DNA of 37,220 nt from an uncultured Clostridia bacterium (GCA_947644575.1 CANRZX010000002.1:1-37220), one strand, 5' to 3'. Positions 27,760-36,373 are shown, counted from the stretch's first letter. Numbers and translations are program-made. The notes: generated by a model from the letters alone, not told the origin.

Positions 27760-27911
27760 TTGGACGCCCAATTGGGCGTCCACTTTTCCGTCTCAGCCGG
27801 TATTGACGTCGTGTTGTCCCAATGTGGGCGTCCTATAGGGCGTCCACTTTCCTAATGCAATCGGTCTAAAGATCGATCAATACAAAGGTGGGCGTCCAAT
27901 AGGGCGTCCAC
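27760..27911 (+). repeat. Three 24-bp hairpin-forming repeats at an exact 64-bp period
   Basis: 27760-27783 TTGGACGCCCAATTGGGCGTCCAC; 27824-27847 GTGGGCGTCCTATAGGGCGTCCAC; 27888-27911 GTGGGCGTCCAATAGGGCGTCCAC; two 40-bp spacers. Confidence 0.92.
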
Positions 27912-27945
27912 CTCGATTTATGAAAAGAGAAAGGAAGAAAAAACA

Positions 27946-28287
27946 ATGGAAAAAGCCTTTGCGTATGTCTGCGCCAGTGAGAAAACCTCGGTCCGCCAGC
28001 TCAAACGGTACTGCCGCGCGGTATTCGATCTCGGCTATGTGCCGATCTGCCCGCGCCTTGGGGATGGGCAGTATCTTGATTTCGACATCCCGGACGAAAA
28101 GAAAGCGTACCACGAGATTGCCCGGCAGAAACTGGCCCGCTGCCGGATGGTGGTGGTGTGCGGGCGCGAGATCACCAGCACGATGTTAGCCGAGATCGGC
28201 ATTGCCGAAAAGCGCCATCTTGTCTGCACCACGCTCGGCGGCCTCGCTTCGATCCGCAATGCCGAAGCCGCCCCGGTGCTGCATTGA
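27946..28287 (+). CDS. DUF4406-like / nucleoside deoxyribosyltransferase-like protein
   Basis: AFAYVCASEKTSVRQLKRYCRAVFDLGYVPICPRL...CRMVVVCGREITSTMLAEIGIAEKRHL. Confidence 0.65.
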   Translation: MEKAFAYVCASEKTSVRQLKRYCRAVFDLGYVPICPRLGDGQYLDFDIPDEKKAYHEIARQKLARCRMVVVCGREITSTMLAEIGIAEKRHLVCTTLGGLASIRNAEAAPVLH

Positions 28288-28331
28288 CCCAATGCGAGGC
28301 AGAGCAGCCGGTGAACGGTTTTGCAAGCATC

Positions 28332-28351
28332 GCGTCTGGATATCCAGACGC
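28332..28351. repeat. Perfect 20-bp palindrome
   Basis: GCGTCTGGATATCCAGACGC, in the gap between the DUF4406-like gene and the next likely TTG start. Confidence 0.8.
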
Positions 28352-28418
28352 ACCAACCGGGGAGAACCCCAAACCCCCGCTGCAGATTTTCATCGAATCC
28401 GAAAGAGGTGAACAGAAA

Positions 28419-29228
28419 TTGGATGAGAAGCAATATGGTGCGTTCGCGCGGAACGCCCTGACTTTAGACCAGCTTCGACATGGCAGGAATATCAGCTATG
28501 TGCCGGGCTCGTTTGTTGTGGAAAAGGTGATTGTGTTGAGCGAGGATGGCTTCGCAGCACTGGCAGGCGATCTCTCGGCAGAATATGTGTTTTTAGAGGA
28601 AAACCGTGATCTCATGTCTGCCGATCCGGGCGGCCGGTTCAACTGCGTGCTGGCGCGGACAGAAACGGGAAAGGAGGGCATCCTGTTTGCGCTGCAGGGC
28701 AGCGAGCTCTATACCGCATATGCCAAAGATGTCCATGCGATCCGAGTCGATCCCGCCACTCCCGTAGAGCAAATCCCGCAAAGCAGCCTCCCGCGCATCC
28801 AGACGAGCGCGGTCTTTTACCATAAGCCGCGCGGGGTAGAGGACATTACGGGAATCGACTATGTGCGCAATATCGCGGAGCGCAAGGCGGCGTTTGTCAT
28901 TGAAACGGTGGTTGTTCTGTCAGACGAAAAGTTTGCTGACTTTATGCGCAGCGGTTTGCTCCAAGACAAACTTTTTCTTTTTGACAATCTGGATAAGATG
29001 TGGTTCGACCCCGCCGAACGGGTATGGCACTGCCTGCTCGTGAAAGGAGAAACCAGCCGGGACGGAATCCTCGTCGAAGCCGAGGGCTACTCCTATGCGC
29101 GGTATGCGGCCTATGTCCGGGACTGCGCGCGGCTGCGTTTGCGGGAGGTTCCGGTTCAGTATGAGTATCCGGCGCGGCCGCCGCGTGAAAAGATGCCTCG
29201 GCGCCGCAGCCGGGGCGGGGAGCGATAA
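28419..29228 (+). CDS. Conserved ICE hypothetical protein with a duplicated domain
   Basis: TTG 28419 after GAAAGAGGTG. Two related halves: RNISYVPGSFVVEKVIVLSEDGFAALAGDL... and DYVRNIAERKAAFVIETVVVLSDEKFADFMRSG.... Confidence 0.65.
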   Translation: MDEKQYGAFARNALTLDQLRHGRNISYVPGSFVVEKVIVLSEDGFAALAGDLSAEYVFLEENRDLMSADPGGRFNCVLARTETGKEGILFALQGSELYTAYAKDVHAIRVDPATPVEQIPQSSLPRIQTSAVFYHKPRGVEDITGIDYVRNIAERKAAFVIETVVVLSDEKFADFMRSGLLQDKLFLFDNLDKMWFDPAERVWHCLLVKGETSRDGILVEAEGYSYARYAAYVRDCARLRLREVPVQYEYPARPPREKMPRRRSRGGER

Positions 29229-29240
29229 GGGGGGATCACC

Positions 29241-29549
29241 ATGCGCAAACGCAGCCACATCGTACCGCTGCATCTGAATGCAAAGGAACTGAAACGGCTC
29301 AATGATCTTGCCGAACGGAGCGGCTGGACGCGGGAGGAATTCCTGCGTTCGCTCATCATGGGCGCACAGCTCCGGGCCAAGCCCTGCCCGCATCACGCCG
29401 ACCTCATGCGCAAGGTGGCGGGCCTTTGCAACAATGCAAACCAGCTCGCCCACACCGCCAACAGCACCGGGCAGGCAAGCCAGCAGAGCGTGGACGAGAT
29501 GCTCCGCATCGCGAGCGCTGTCATGGAGGAAGTGAGGGAGCGTTGGTAG
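29241..29549 (+). CDS. MobC-like relaxosome accessory protein
   Basis: HIVPLHLNAKELKRLNDLAERSGWTREEFLRSLIMG...LCNNANQLAHTAN; immediately before the relaxase. Confidence 0.88.
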   Translation: MRKRSHIVPLHLNAKELKRLNDLAERSGWTREEFLRSLIMGAQLRAKPCPHHADLMRKVAGLCNNANQLAHTANSTGQASQQSVDEMLRIASAVMEEVRERW

Positions 29550-30872
29550 ATGGCGTATACGTCCGTTATCCCCGTCCACCGCCTCGACAACAGCGTGGCG
29601 TATGTGCTGGATAAAGCAAAAACCTCCCGTGCTCAAAATGCCGGTTCGCTGCAGGAGGCGGTGGACTATGCGCTCAACCGGGACAAGACGGAGCGTGATT
29701 TGTTTGAAACGGGCCTCGGCTGTGCAACGCAATCGGCGTTTGTAGATATGCGCAAGGTGAAAGAAGTCTGGCACAAGCTGGATGGGGTGCAGGGGTTTCA
29801 TTTAGTGCAGAGTTTTGCGCCGGGCGAGGTTACACCGGAACTCGCGCATCAGATCGGCTTGGAGCTTGCGGACAGGCTGCTCGGCGGGAAATATCAGGCA
29901 GTGATTGGCACCCACCTCAATACGGGATGCATCCATAACCACATCGTTTGGAATTCGGTGGCGATGGATAACGGGATGAAATACCACAGCAGCAAAAAGA
30001 CGTATGTGCTGGAGGTGCGCGGGATCTCGGATGAGCTGTGCCGGAAATACGGTTTGTCGGTCATTCAGACGGAGCGGTCGGAACAGGTGGCAAAGCCGTA
30101 CATTCTGTGGCAGGCACAAAAGCGCGGGGAGGACTGGAAAGCCCCGATCCGGCAGGATGTGGATGCGGCCATCGCGGGCGCGTTCACATGGCGGCAGTTT
30201 CTGGCGGCGCTGGAGCGCAAGGGTTATACGCTGCACTTTGAGCGCAGAGATCCGTCCCTCACCCCGCCCGGAAAGGAATGGCGCGTTCGGTTCAAGACGC
30301 TCGGCCCACGGTACACGCCCGAAAGTATCCAGCGGCGCATCCTCGAACCAAAGGCGATCCCACCGGCTGGAACGAAACCCGTCCGGCGCGCCAAGCTGCG
30401 TGCAGGGGGAAAGCCGCTGTTTGGCCGCTCCAGCCTGCGCGCCCTCTACTATGTGTACCTCTACCGCATGGGTGTGCTGCCGCGCAAGCCGTCCTACATG
30501 GGCTACGAGGTGCGGCAGGACATCCGCAGGCTGGACAGGCGCATCGAGCAGATGACGTTCCTGACAAAGCATGGCATCGACGACCGGGGCCAGCTTGCCG
30601 CGCTGCAGGCACAGGCGGAGAGCGAGATCGCGGCGCTGACAAAAGAGCGCAAAAAGCTTTATCGCACCGCGCCACAGGGGGAGCGCATCGAGCAGATCAA
30701 CGCGCGGCTCAAAACGCTGCGCCGCACGGTCAAGCTCTGCAAAGACATCACCGTGCAGTCGGAGGAAATGGAGCGACGGATGCGGGAGGATCGGCAGACA
30801 GCGCAGCGACTGAAAGAGGAACAGGCCCGCCCTGTTCCGGGCAGAAAAAAGAGAGACAGGGAGTTGATGTAA
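29550..30872 (+). CDS. Relaxase / mobilization nuclease
   Basis: KVKEVWHKLDGVQGFHLVQSFAPGEVTPELAHQIGLELAD...GTHLNTGCIHNHIVWNSV. Confidence 0.94.
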   Translation: MAYTSVIPVHRLDNSVAYVLDKAKTSRAQNAGSLQEAVDYALNRDKTERDLFETGLGCATQSAFVDMRKVKEVWHKLDGVQGFHLVQSFAPGEVTPELAHQIGLELADRLLGGKYQAVIGTHLNTGCIHNHIVWNSVAMDNGMKYHSSKKTYVLEVRGISDELCRKYGLSVIQTERSEQVAKPYILWQAQKRGEDWKAPIRQDVDAAIAGAFTWRQFLAALERKGYTLHFERRDPSLTPPGKEWRVRFKTLGPRYTPESIQRRILEPKAIPPAGTKPVRRAKLRAGGKPLFGRSSLRALYYVYLYRMGVLPRKPSYMGYEVRQDIRRLDRRIEQMTFLTKHGIDDRGQLAALQAQAESEIAALTKERKKLYRTAPQGERIEQINARLKTLRRTVKLCKDITVQSEEMERRMREDRQTAQRLKEEQARPVPGRKKRDRELM

Positions 30873-30900
30873 CATCGAAACATATCCGAGCAGAGATCAG

Positions 30901-31131
30901 GTGGAGCGCATCCGAAATCAGTACCCGGTCGGTACGCGCATCCGCCTGCACAGCATGGCCGATCCCGACGCGGTGCCGTCCGGCATGACCGGGACGGTCA
31001 AGTATGTGGATGATATGGGCCAGATCGGGATGCAATGGGATAACGGGCGCAGCCTTGCGCTGATCCCGGGCGTGGATTCGTTTTCCCGCATCGATGCGCC
31101 GCAGCGCGCGAAAGGCGGTGACGCGCGATGA
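30901..31131 (+). CDS. DUF4314 protein
   Basis: YPVGTRIRLHSMADPDAVPSGMTGTVKYVDDMGQIGMQWDNGRSLALIPGVD. Confidence 0.85.
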   Translation: MERIRNQYPVGTRIRLHSMADPDAVPSGMTGTVKYVDDMGQIGMQWDNGRSLALIPGVDSFSRIDAPQRAKGGDAR

Positions 31132-31925
31132 GCTATACGAGTGAACCCGCGGATCAGATCGTCCGGTACTCGCTGGAGGGGACGGAGGTTGCGCTTAAGT
31201 TGACCGGCGCGGCCGCAAAGAATTTTGCCATCTTCGCGTATACGGTCCTCAAGGACCAGAAAAAGACGCGCGGCAAAACGAACTTGGTGCGGATGCTGAA
31301 AGAGGGCAAGCCGCTCAAGTTTTTCACGATCCCGGAGGACAGGATGCGGGAGTTTGCACAGGAGGCCAGACGCCACGGCCTGTTGTTTGTCCCGATGCGG
31401 GACAGGCACCGTCCGGGCGTGATTGAAATCGCGGTGTTTGCGCAGGATGCGGCGAAGGTCAACCGGATCATGGATCGGCTGTGCCTCGACTTTGTCAGGG
31501 CGGCCGCGGGCGAGGCTGTGCCGGAACCGACGCCTGAAAAAGCCGTGGATGCGCTGCCCGCGCCGCCCATGCAGACCGAGACGGTCGAGACGCCGGACGG
31601 CAAGGTGGAGTTTGTGGTCGGAGGCTTCGAGGATGATTTTGGCCTTGCCGGAGAGGACGCCGGAAATTTTACCAAAGGCCCGGTGGACGATCCTTCGGCT
31701 GGCCCGCAGGGAAACCTGAGTCCGTCCGAGTCTTCCTCGCCCAGCAGAAGCTCTTCGCCAGCGCCGTCCGCAGGGGGACGTGACGAGCGCCCGTCCGTGC
31801 GCGCTGAGCTCGATGAGATTCGGCGCGGGCAGGCGGCAGACGCAAAGCGTAAAACACAAGAACGCGCAAGGCCCGCGCGTCAGCAGACGAGAACGCGAAC
31901 CAAGAAAAAATCGAAAGGAAGATGA
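31128..31925 (+). CDS. PcfB/DUF3801 family conjugation protein
   Basis: ATGA overlap with DUF4314; ALKLTGAAAKNFAIFAYTVLKDQKKTRGKTNLVRML...LKFFTIPEDRMREFAQEAR. Confidence 0.87.
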   Translation: MSYTSEPADQIVRYSLEGTEVALKLTGAAAKNFAIFAYTVLKDQKKTRGKTNLVRMLKEGKPLKFFTIPEDRMREFAQEARRHGLLFVPMRDRHRPGVIEIAVFAQDAAKVNRIMDRLCLDFVRAAAGEAVPEPTPEKAVDALPAPPMQTETVETPDGKVEFVVGGFEDDFGLAGEDAGNFTKGPVDDPSAGPQGNLSPSESSSPSRSSSPAPSAGGRDERPSVRAELDEIRRGQAADAKRKTQERARPARQQTRTRTKKKSKGR

Positions 31926-32896
31926 CGCGAATGGATTTATCCAATTTGATCGGTAAGGCCGTCGAGCAGCCGCAGGCCGAGGCTGCGGCACTGCAGCTCT
32001 CAAAAGAGGAATACGCTGCATTGAAAAAGGCCGAGCGTGAAGATGTATGGGCGCGGGTAGACGCCACCGCTGATGCTGTGTTCAAGGACGGTGCGTCCAT
32101 GCAGGCGTTTCTCGATTTTGTGGCCACATGCACCCCGCAGAGCACACGCAATCTGCTCATCCTCTACGAGCAGGACCCGGAGATTCACCATCCGCGCACG
32201 TTCGACAAATGGAAAAAGGCGGGGCGCTCGGTCATCAGCGGAGAGACAGGCTATACCTTTTTCGCGGAGCAGACCTACACCCGCGAGGACGGCACTCCCG
32301 CGGCCGGCTACACGCTGACCAAGGCGTTTGACATCTCGCAGACGCGTGGGCCGCAGCCTATGGTGGATACCGTCCGTGCGCCGGAGGAACTGCTGGCCGC
32401 GCTCATTGAGCAAAGCCCTGTCCGGCTGCAGCTCTCCGACCAGCTGCCCGACCGCGTGCAGGCGCAGTATGTGCCGGTTCAGCGCACGATTTTTGTGCGC
32501 AACAACATGGATGCGGCGACGGCCTTCTGCGCCATTGCACGTGAACAGGCCCATGCCAGCTTTGATGCGGTGGGCCGGGGCTATACCCGACAGGCGTTTG
32601 CGGCAAAAGGCTATTGCGCGGCCTACGTCGCAGCCAAGAAGTTCGGGATCGATACCTCGGCATTCCGGTTTGACAAGGTGTGCGAACTCGGCACGGAGCT
32701 GGACGCACAGGGCACGCGCGCTTTCCTCAGCGATGTGAAAGCTGCCGCGTATACGGTCAGCCGCGGCGTCCGCAGGGCTTTCCGCGAGATGGAGCAGCAG
32801 CTCCAGCCGGACGAGTTTTCGGTCGAGGCGCAGCCCGCGCCCAGTAAGCCCGCGAAAACAAAGGCGGAGAAAAGCAAGGACAATGAGAGCCGCTGA
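31922..32896 (+). CDS. ArdC/LtrC-like ssDNA-binding (antirestriction-like) protein
   Basis: STRNLLILYEQDPEIHHPRTFDKWKKAGRSVISGETGYTFF resembles the ArdC N-terminal domain. Confidence 0.65.
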   Translation: MTRMDLSNLIGKAVEQPQAEAAALQLSKEEYAALKKAEREDVWARVDATADAVFKDGASMQAFLDFVATCTPQSTRNLLILYEQDPEIHHPRTFDKWKKAGRSVISGETGYTFFAEQTYTREDGTPAAGYTLTKAFDISQTRGPQPMVDTVRAPEELLAALIEQSPVRLQLSDQLPDRVQAQYVPVQRTIFVRNNMDAATAFCAIAREQAHASFDAVGRGYTRQAFAAKGYCAAYVAAKKFGIDTSAFRFDKVCELGTELDAQGTRAFLSDVKAAAYTVSRGVRRAFREMEQQLQPDEFSVEAQPAPSKPAKTKAEKSKDNESR

Positions 32897-32907
32897 GAGT
32901 TTTCAGT

Positions 32908-32935
32908 TTGTTTTCAATTTCCAGATAGCTATATC
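32908..32935 (+). promoter_or_regulatory. Possible internal promoter
   Basis: TTGTTT - 16 bp - TATATC in a 106-bp AT-rich gap. Confidence 0.4.
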
Positions 32936-33002
32936 GCAGCCTTTGTGATAGGGTTGACTCAAGAGAAAACGGGCTCAAAAACCGAAACGGAGGGATACGA
33001 CA

Positions 33003-33271
33003 TGGAGAAAGAGCGGCTGTTCAAGATGACGGAAACCGAGCAGTGTGTGCTGGTGGCGGCGCTGAAAAGCAATGGCGGCACGCTGGCCAGCCGCGCGGCG
33101 AACGCGCCGAAGCGCAGGCTCTATTTGGACGGCGAGGAATACCGGCAGGCACTGCACGGCCTCAACCAGCTGCGCACAGACTACATGGCGGCGGGCCACT
33201 ATAGCGACGGCATCGATGCGGTCATGCTCAAACTCATGAAAACGAAATACCGCCGCGCGCCTGCGCGGTGA
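33003..33271 (+). CDS. Small conserved ICE hypothetical protein
   Basis: ATG 33003 with GGAGG upstream. Confidence 0.6.
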
Positions 33272-33298
33272 ACGCCTGAAACTTTATCTGTAATATGC

Positions 33299-33338
33299 GC
33301 CCCCATTTCCCAGCCGGGAAGTGGGGGCTTTATATTTT
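33299..33338 (+). terminator. Rho-independent terminator
   Basis: GCCCCCATTTCCC-AGCC-GGGAAGTGGGGGC followed by TTTATATTTT. Confidence 0.8.
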
Positions 33339-33372
33339 ATGAGGAGGGGTCTTTGAGAAAAGAGTAAGGTAT

Positions 33373-34152
33373 ATTGCATCCCTGTCTGGCGGTAAGGACT
33401 CGACCGCGATGGTGCTGCGCCTACTGGAAGAAAAACGGCCGCTGGATGAGATCATCTTTTGTGACACAGGTATGGAATTCCCGCAGATGTATGAGCACAT
33501 CGATCGGCTGGAACGGTACATCGGCAGACCAATCACCCGGCTGAAAGCGCCCGATCCGTTTGAGTACCACTTTTACGAGTACACTCCGCAGCGCAAAAAC
33601 CCTGCCTTAATCGGCAAGCGCGGCCGCAGCTGGCCCGGCCCGATGAACCGATGGTGTACCGGAGTACTGAAAACAAGGGTCATTGACCGTTATCTGAAAG
33701 GCCGATATGGACAGGATGAACTCGTCCGATACATTGGGTTCGCCGCAGACGAGCCAAAGCGCCTCAAAGATAAACAGTATCCCCTTGTCGAATGGGGTAT
33801 GACCGAAGCCGACTGCCTGCGATACTGCCGGGAGCGCGGATTCGATTGGGGCGGCTTGTATGACATTTTCAAGCGGGTATCCTGCTGGTGCTGCCCGCTG
33901 CAATCACTGGAAGAACTGCGCAAGCTGCGCCGCCATTTTCCAAACCTGTGGGAGAAGCTGCAGTACATGGATGCACACACATGGCGGCAGTACCGCAAAG
34001 ACTACTCAGTGCGTCAGCTTGAACAGCGTTTCCAACTGGAAGAAGAACGGATCAGGAACGGCTTGCCAATCACTGGCAGGCCGTTTTATACCGCCCTGCA
34101 TAGGAGGCTCGATCCCCAAAACAATGTGACGAAAGGTAGTGACAGCAGATAA
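33373..34152 (+). CDS. PAPS reductase/PP-loop ATPase family protein; start codon unresolved
   Basis: RYIASLSGGKDSTAMVLRLLEE (PP-loop), FCDTGMEFPQMYEHI, GRSWPGPMNRWCTGVLK. The first ATG (33409) lies after the PP-loop; the start given here is a possible ATT. Confidence 0.8.
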   Translation: MASLSGGKDSTAMVLRLLEEKRPLDEIIFCDTGMEFPQMYEHIDRLERYIGRPITRLKAPDPFEYHFYEYTPQRKNPALIGKRGRSWPGPMNRWCTGVLKTRVIDRYLKGRYGQDELVRYIGFAADEPKRLKDKQYPLVEWGMTEADCLRYCRERGFDWGGLYDIFKRVSCWCCPLQSLEELRKLRRHFPNLWEKLQYMDAHTWRQYRKDYSVRQLEQRFQLEEERIRNGLPITGRPFYTALHRRLDPQNNVTKGSDSR

Positions 34153-35969
34153 ACCGCAAACAAAACCCGTGGTGGGCATGGCTACTGCCTCTGCCGCTTG
34201 TCTGGTGGGCGGCGCTGTGCTTTGCCGCCAGCTGGCGGCCGGGGGAAAGCATCCTGTACCAGATGGAAAGGATCACGGCGGCACTTGGCCAGCCCTCTGC
34301 CGTCCGCTGGACGCCGGAGGCACCCCGTGCGCTGCTCGGCTTTACCCTTGCCTATGGCGTGGCGGTGGCCGCATTCGTATCCAACGCAAAAAACACCCGC
34401 CGCGGCGAAGAACACGGCTCGGCCAAATGGGGCGACGTGTTCGCTATTTCCAAAAAGTATCGCGACCGCAAACACCCCGGTCAGAACCTCATTCTGACGC
34501 AGCACTTCCAGATCAGCATGGACGGCCATAAGCACCAGCATAACACCCATGTCCTCGTGATCGGCGGCTCCGGCGCGGGAAAAAGCCGCAGTTACGCTAT
34601 CCCCAACGTGCTCACCTGCGGAGATTGCTCCATGCTCGTCTGCGATCCGAAGGCCGAGATCCTGCGCAAGACCGGCGCGGCGCTCGAAAACCACGGCTTC
34701 GAGGTGCGTGTGTTCGATCTGATCGACCCGGACAGCTCCTTTTGCTACAACCCCCTCGCCTATGTCCGAGACGACAAGGACGTCCTGCGTTTGATCGAAA
34801 CGCTCATCCAGTCCACCACCCCGCCCGGCAGCCAGACAAGCGACCCTTTCTGGCAGAAATCCGAGACGGCGCTGCTGCAGGCGCTTGTTCTGTACCTCAT
34901 GCACTACGCTCCGCTCGAGGAACAGAACTTCGGAACCGTTATGGAGATGCTGGCGGCTGCTGAAGTCAAAGAGGAAGATGAGGAGTTTGAGTCCCCGCTC
35001 GACATCCTGTTTGCGCGGCTCGAGATGCGCGACCCGGAGAGCATTGCCCTCAAGCAGTACCGCATCTTCAAGATGGGCGCGGCCAAGACGGTCAAGAGCA
35101 TCCTCATCAGCGTGGGCGTCCGGCTGGCGGCGTTCAACCTGCCACAGATCGCACGCCTCACCTGTGTGGATGAACTGCACCTCGAGGAAATGGGAGAGAA
35201 GAAAATTGCTCTTTTTTGCTGCATCCCGGACAGCGACCGGTCGCTCAACTATCTCGTCGGGATGCTGATCGGGCAGCTCATCCAGACCCTCTACTTTGTG
35301 GCGGATCGCAAGTACAAAGGCCGCCTGCCGGTTCCCGTGCATCTGCTGATCGACGAGGCTCCGAACATCGCTCTGCCGACTGACAGCTACCTGCCGTGGC
35401 TCGCCACGATGCGCAGCCGCAACATTTTCACAAGCTACATCGCGCAGAACATGGCGCAGCTCAAAGGGCAATTCAAGGATCAGTGGGAATCGCTGGTGGG
35501 CCTGTGTGATGAGTTTCTTTACATCGGCGGCAATGAGAAAGAGACCCACAGGTATGTCTCGGAACTCATGGGCAAGGAGACGCTGGACACCAACACCTAT
35601 GGCAGAACCCGCGGCAGGAGCGGCAGTTACAGTACCAACGACCAGCAGGCCGGGCGCGAATTGCTCACGCCCGACGAGGTGCGGATGCTTGGCCCGCGCA
35701 AAGCAATTCTATTTGTGCGCGGCGAGCGGCCGATGCTCGACAACAAGTACGACCTCATGCGCCACCCGCATATCCGCGAGACCGAGGACGGCGGCGCGCC
35801 GCCCTACGACTACACCGCCGCGCGGCAGGCTAAAGGCGACCTCGCCGGTACGCCGGAGGATTACGAGCTGCTCAATATGGACGATTTTCTGTCAGATGCG
35901 TCCCGGTCGGGCGCATTGAATCTTTCCGTTCATAGGAACGGGAATCAAACAATGGGAGGTACAGATTGA
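34149..35969 (+). CDS. VirD4/CD1115-family type IV coupling protein; start codon unresolved
   Basis: VLVIGGSGAGKSRSYAIPNVL (Walker A), HLLIDEAPNIALP (Walker B). In-frame N-terminal TM INRKQNPWWAWLLPLPLVWWAALCFAASW precedes the first ATG at 34263. Confidence 0.92.
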   Translation: MNRKQNPWWAWLLPLPLVWWAALCFAASWRPGESILYQMERITAALGQPSAVRWTPEAPRALLGFTLAYGVAVAAFVSNAKNTRRGEEHGSAKWGDVFAISKKYRDRKHPGQNLILTQHFQISMDGHKHQHNTHVLVIGGSGAGKSRSYAIPNVLTCGDCSMLVCDPKAEILRKTGAALENHGFEVRVFDLIDPDSSFCYNPLAYVRDDKDVLRLIETLIQSTTPPGSQTSDPFWQKSETALLQALVLYLMHYAPLEEQNFGTVMEMLAAAEVKEEDEEFESPLDILFARLEMRDPESIALKQYRIFKMGAAKTVKSILISVGVRLAAFNLPQIARLTCVDELHLEEMGEKKIALFCCIPDSDRSLNYLVGMLIGQLIQTLYFVADRKYKGRLPVPVHLLIDEAPNIALPTDSYLPWLATMRSRNIFTSYIAQNMAQLKGQFKDQWESLVGLCDEFLYIGGNEKETHRYVSELMGKETLDTNTYGRTRGRSGSYSTNDQQAGRELLTPDEVRMLGPRKAILFVRGERPMLDNKYDLMRHPHIRETEDGGAPPYDYTAARQAKGDLAGTPEDYELLNMDDFLSDASRSGALNLSVHRNGNQTMGGTD

Positions 35970-36373
35970 AACAGAAGAAAAACTGTCATGCAAAAACAGA
36001 CACGAAGCGGAAAGCGGCGGCTCCGCATAGCCCCGCAGAAATGCCCACGCCGATGCGCCGCAGAGCGGATGCGGTCAGGCGTGCCTACTGGACACTGTCC
36101 TTCTCGCTGGTGCTTGCGTTCCTGTTGGCAGTCCCGGCCTTTGCCGCCGACAGCGACCCGCTCGCCGTGATCAATAACCTGTCCGCATTCATCTTTTCGT
36201 TGATCCGCGCGGTCGGCATGATCCTGCTCGGCTGGGGGATCGTGCAGGTGGGCCTGTCGTTCCAGAGTCACGACCCCAGCCAGCGCTCGCAGGGCTTTCT
36301 CACGCTGGCGGGCGGCCTTGTCGTGACGTTTGCGAAAGAGATCCTCGAACTGATCACCGGCACAGCAGTATGA
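35966..36373 (+). CDS. Maff2-family / TrbC-like small membrane protein
   Basis: DSDPLAVINNLSAFIFSLIRAVGMILLGWGIVQVGLSFQSHDPSQRSQGFLTLAGGLVV; ATGA overlap with virD4. Confidence 0.88.
   Translation: MKQKKNCHAKTDTKRKAAAPHSPAEMPTPMRRRADAVRRAYWTLSFSLVLAFLLAVPAFAADSDPLAVINNLSAFIFSLIRAVGMILLGWGIVQVGLSFQSHDPSQRSQGFLTLAGGLVVTFAKEILELITGTAV

Noticed and set aside
27760-27911. CRISPR array (24-bp repeats, 40-bp spacers)
   Set aside because: Only three repeats, no cas genes in the window, first repeat arm differs, and the two spacers resemble each other (about 19/40 identical), unlike true spacers.
33409-34152. Complete DNA phosphorothioation (Dnd) system
   Set aside because: Only a PP-loop protein is present; no dndB/D/E or cysteine desulfurase genes in the window.
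35112-35121. Extra GTGGGCGTCC copy inside virD4
   Set aside because: Single half-site within conserved coding sequence (VGVR), without the paired arm; likely chance.
34182-35549. 455-aa minus-strand ORF
   Set aside because: Antisense to virD4, which has clear Walker motifs on the + strand.
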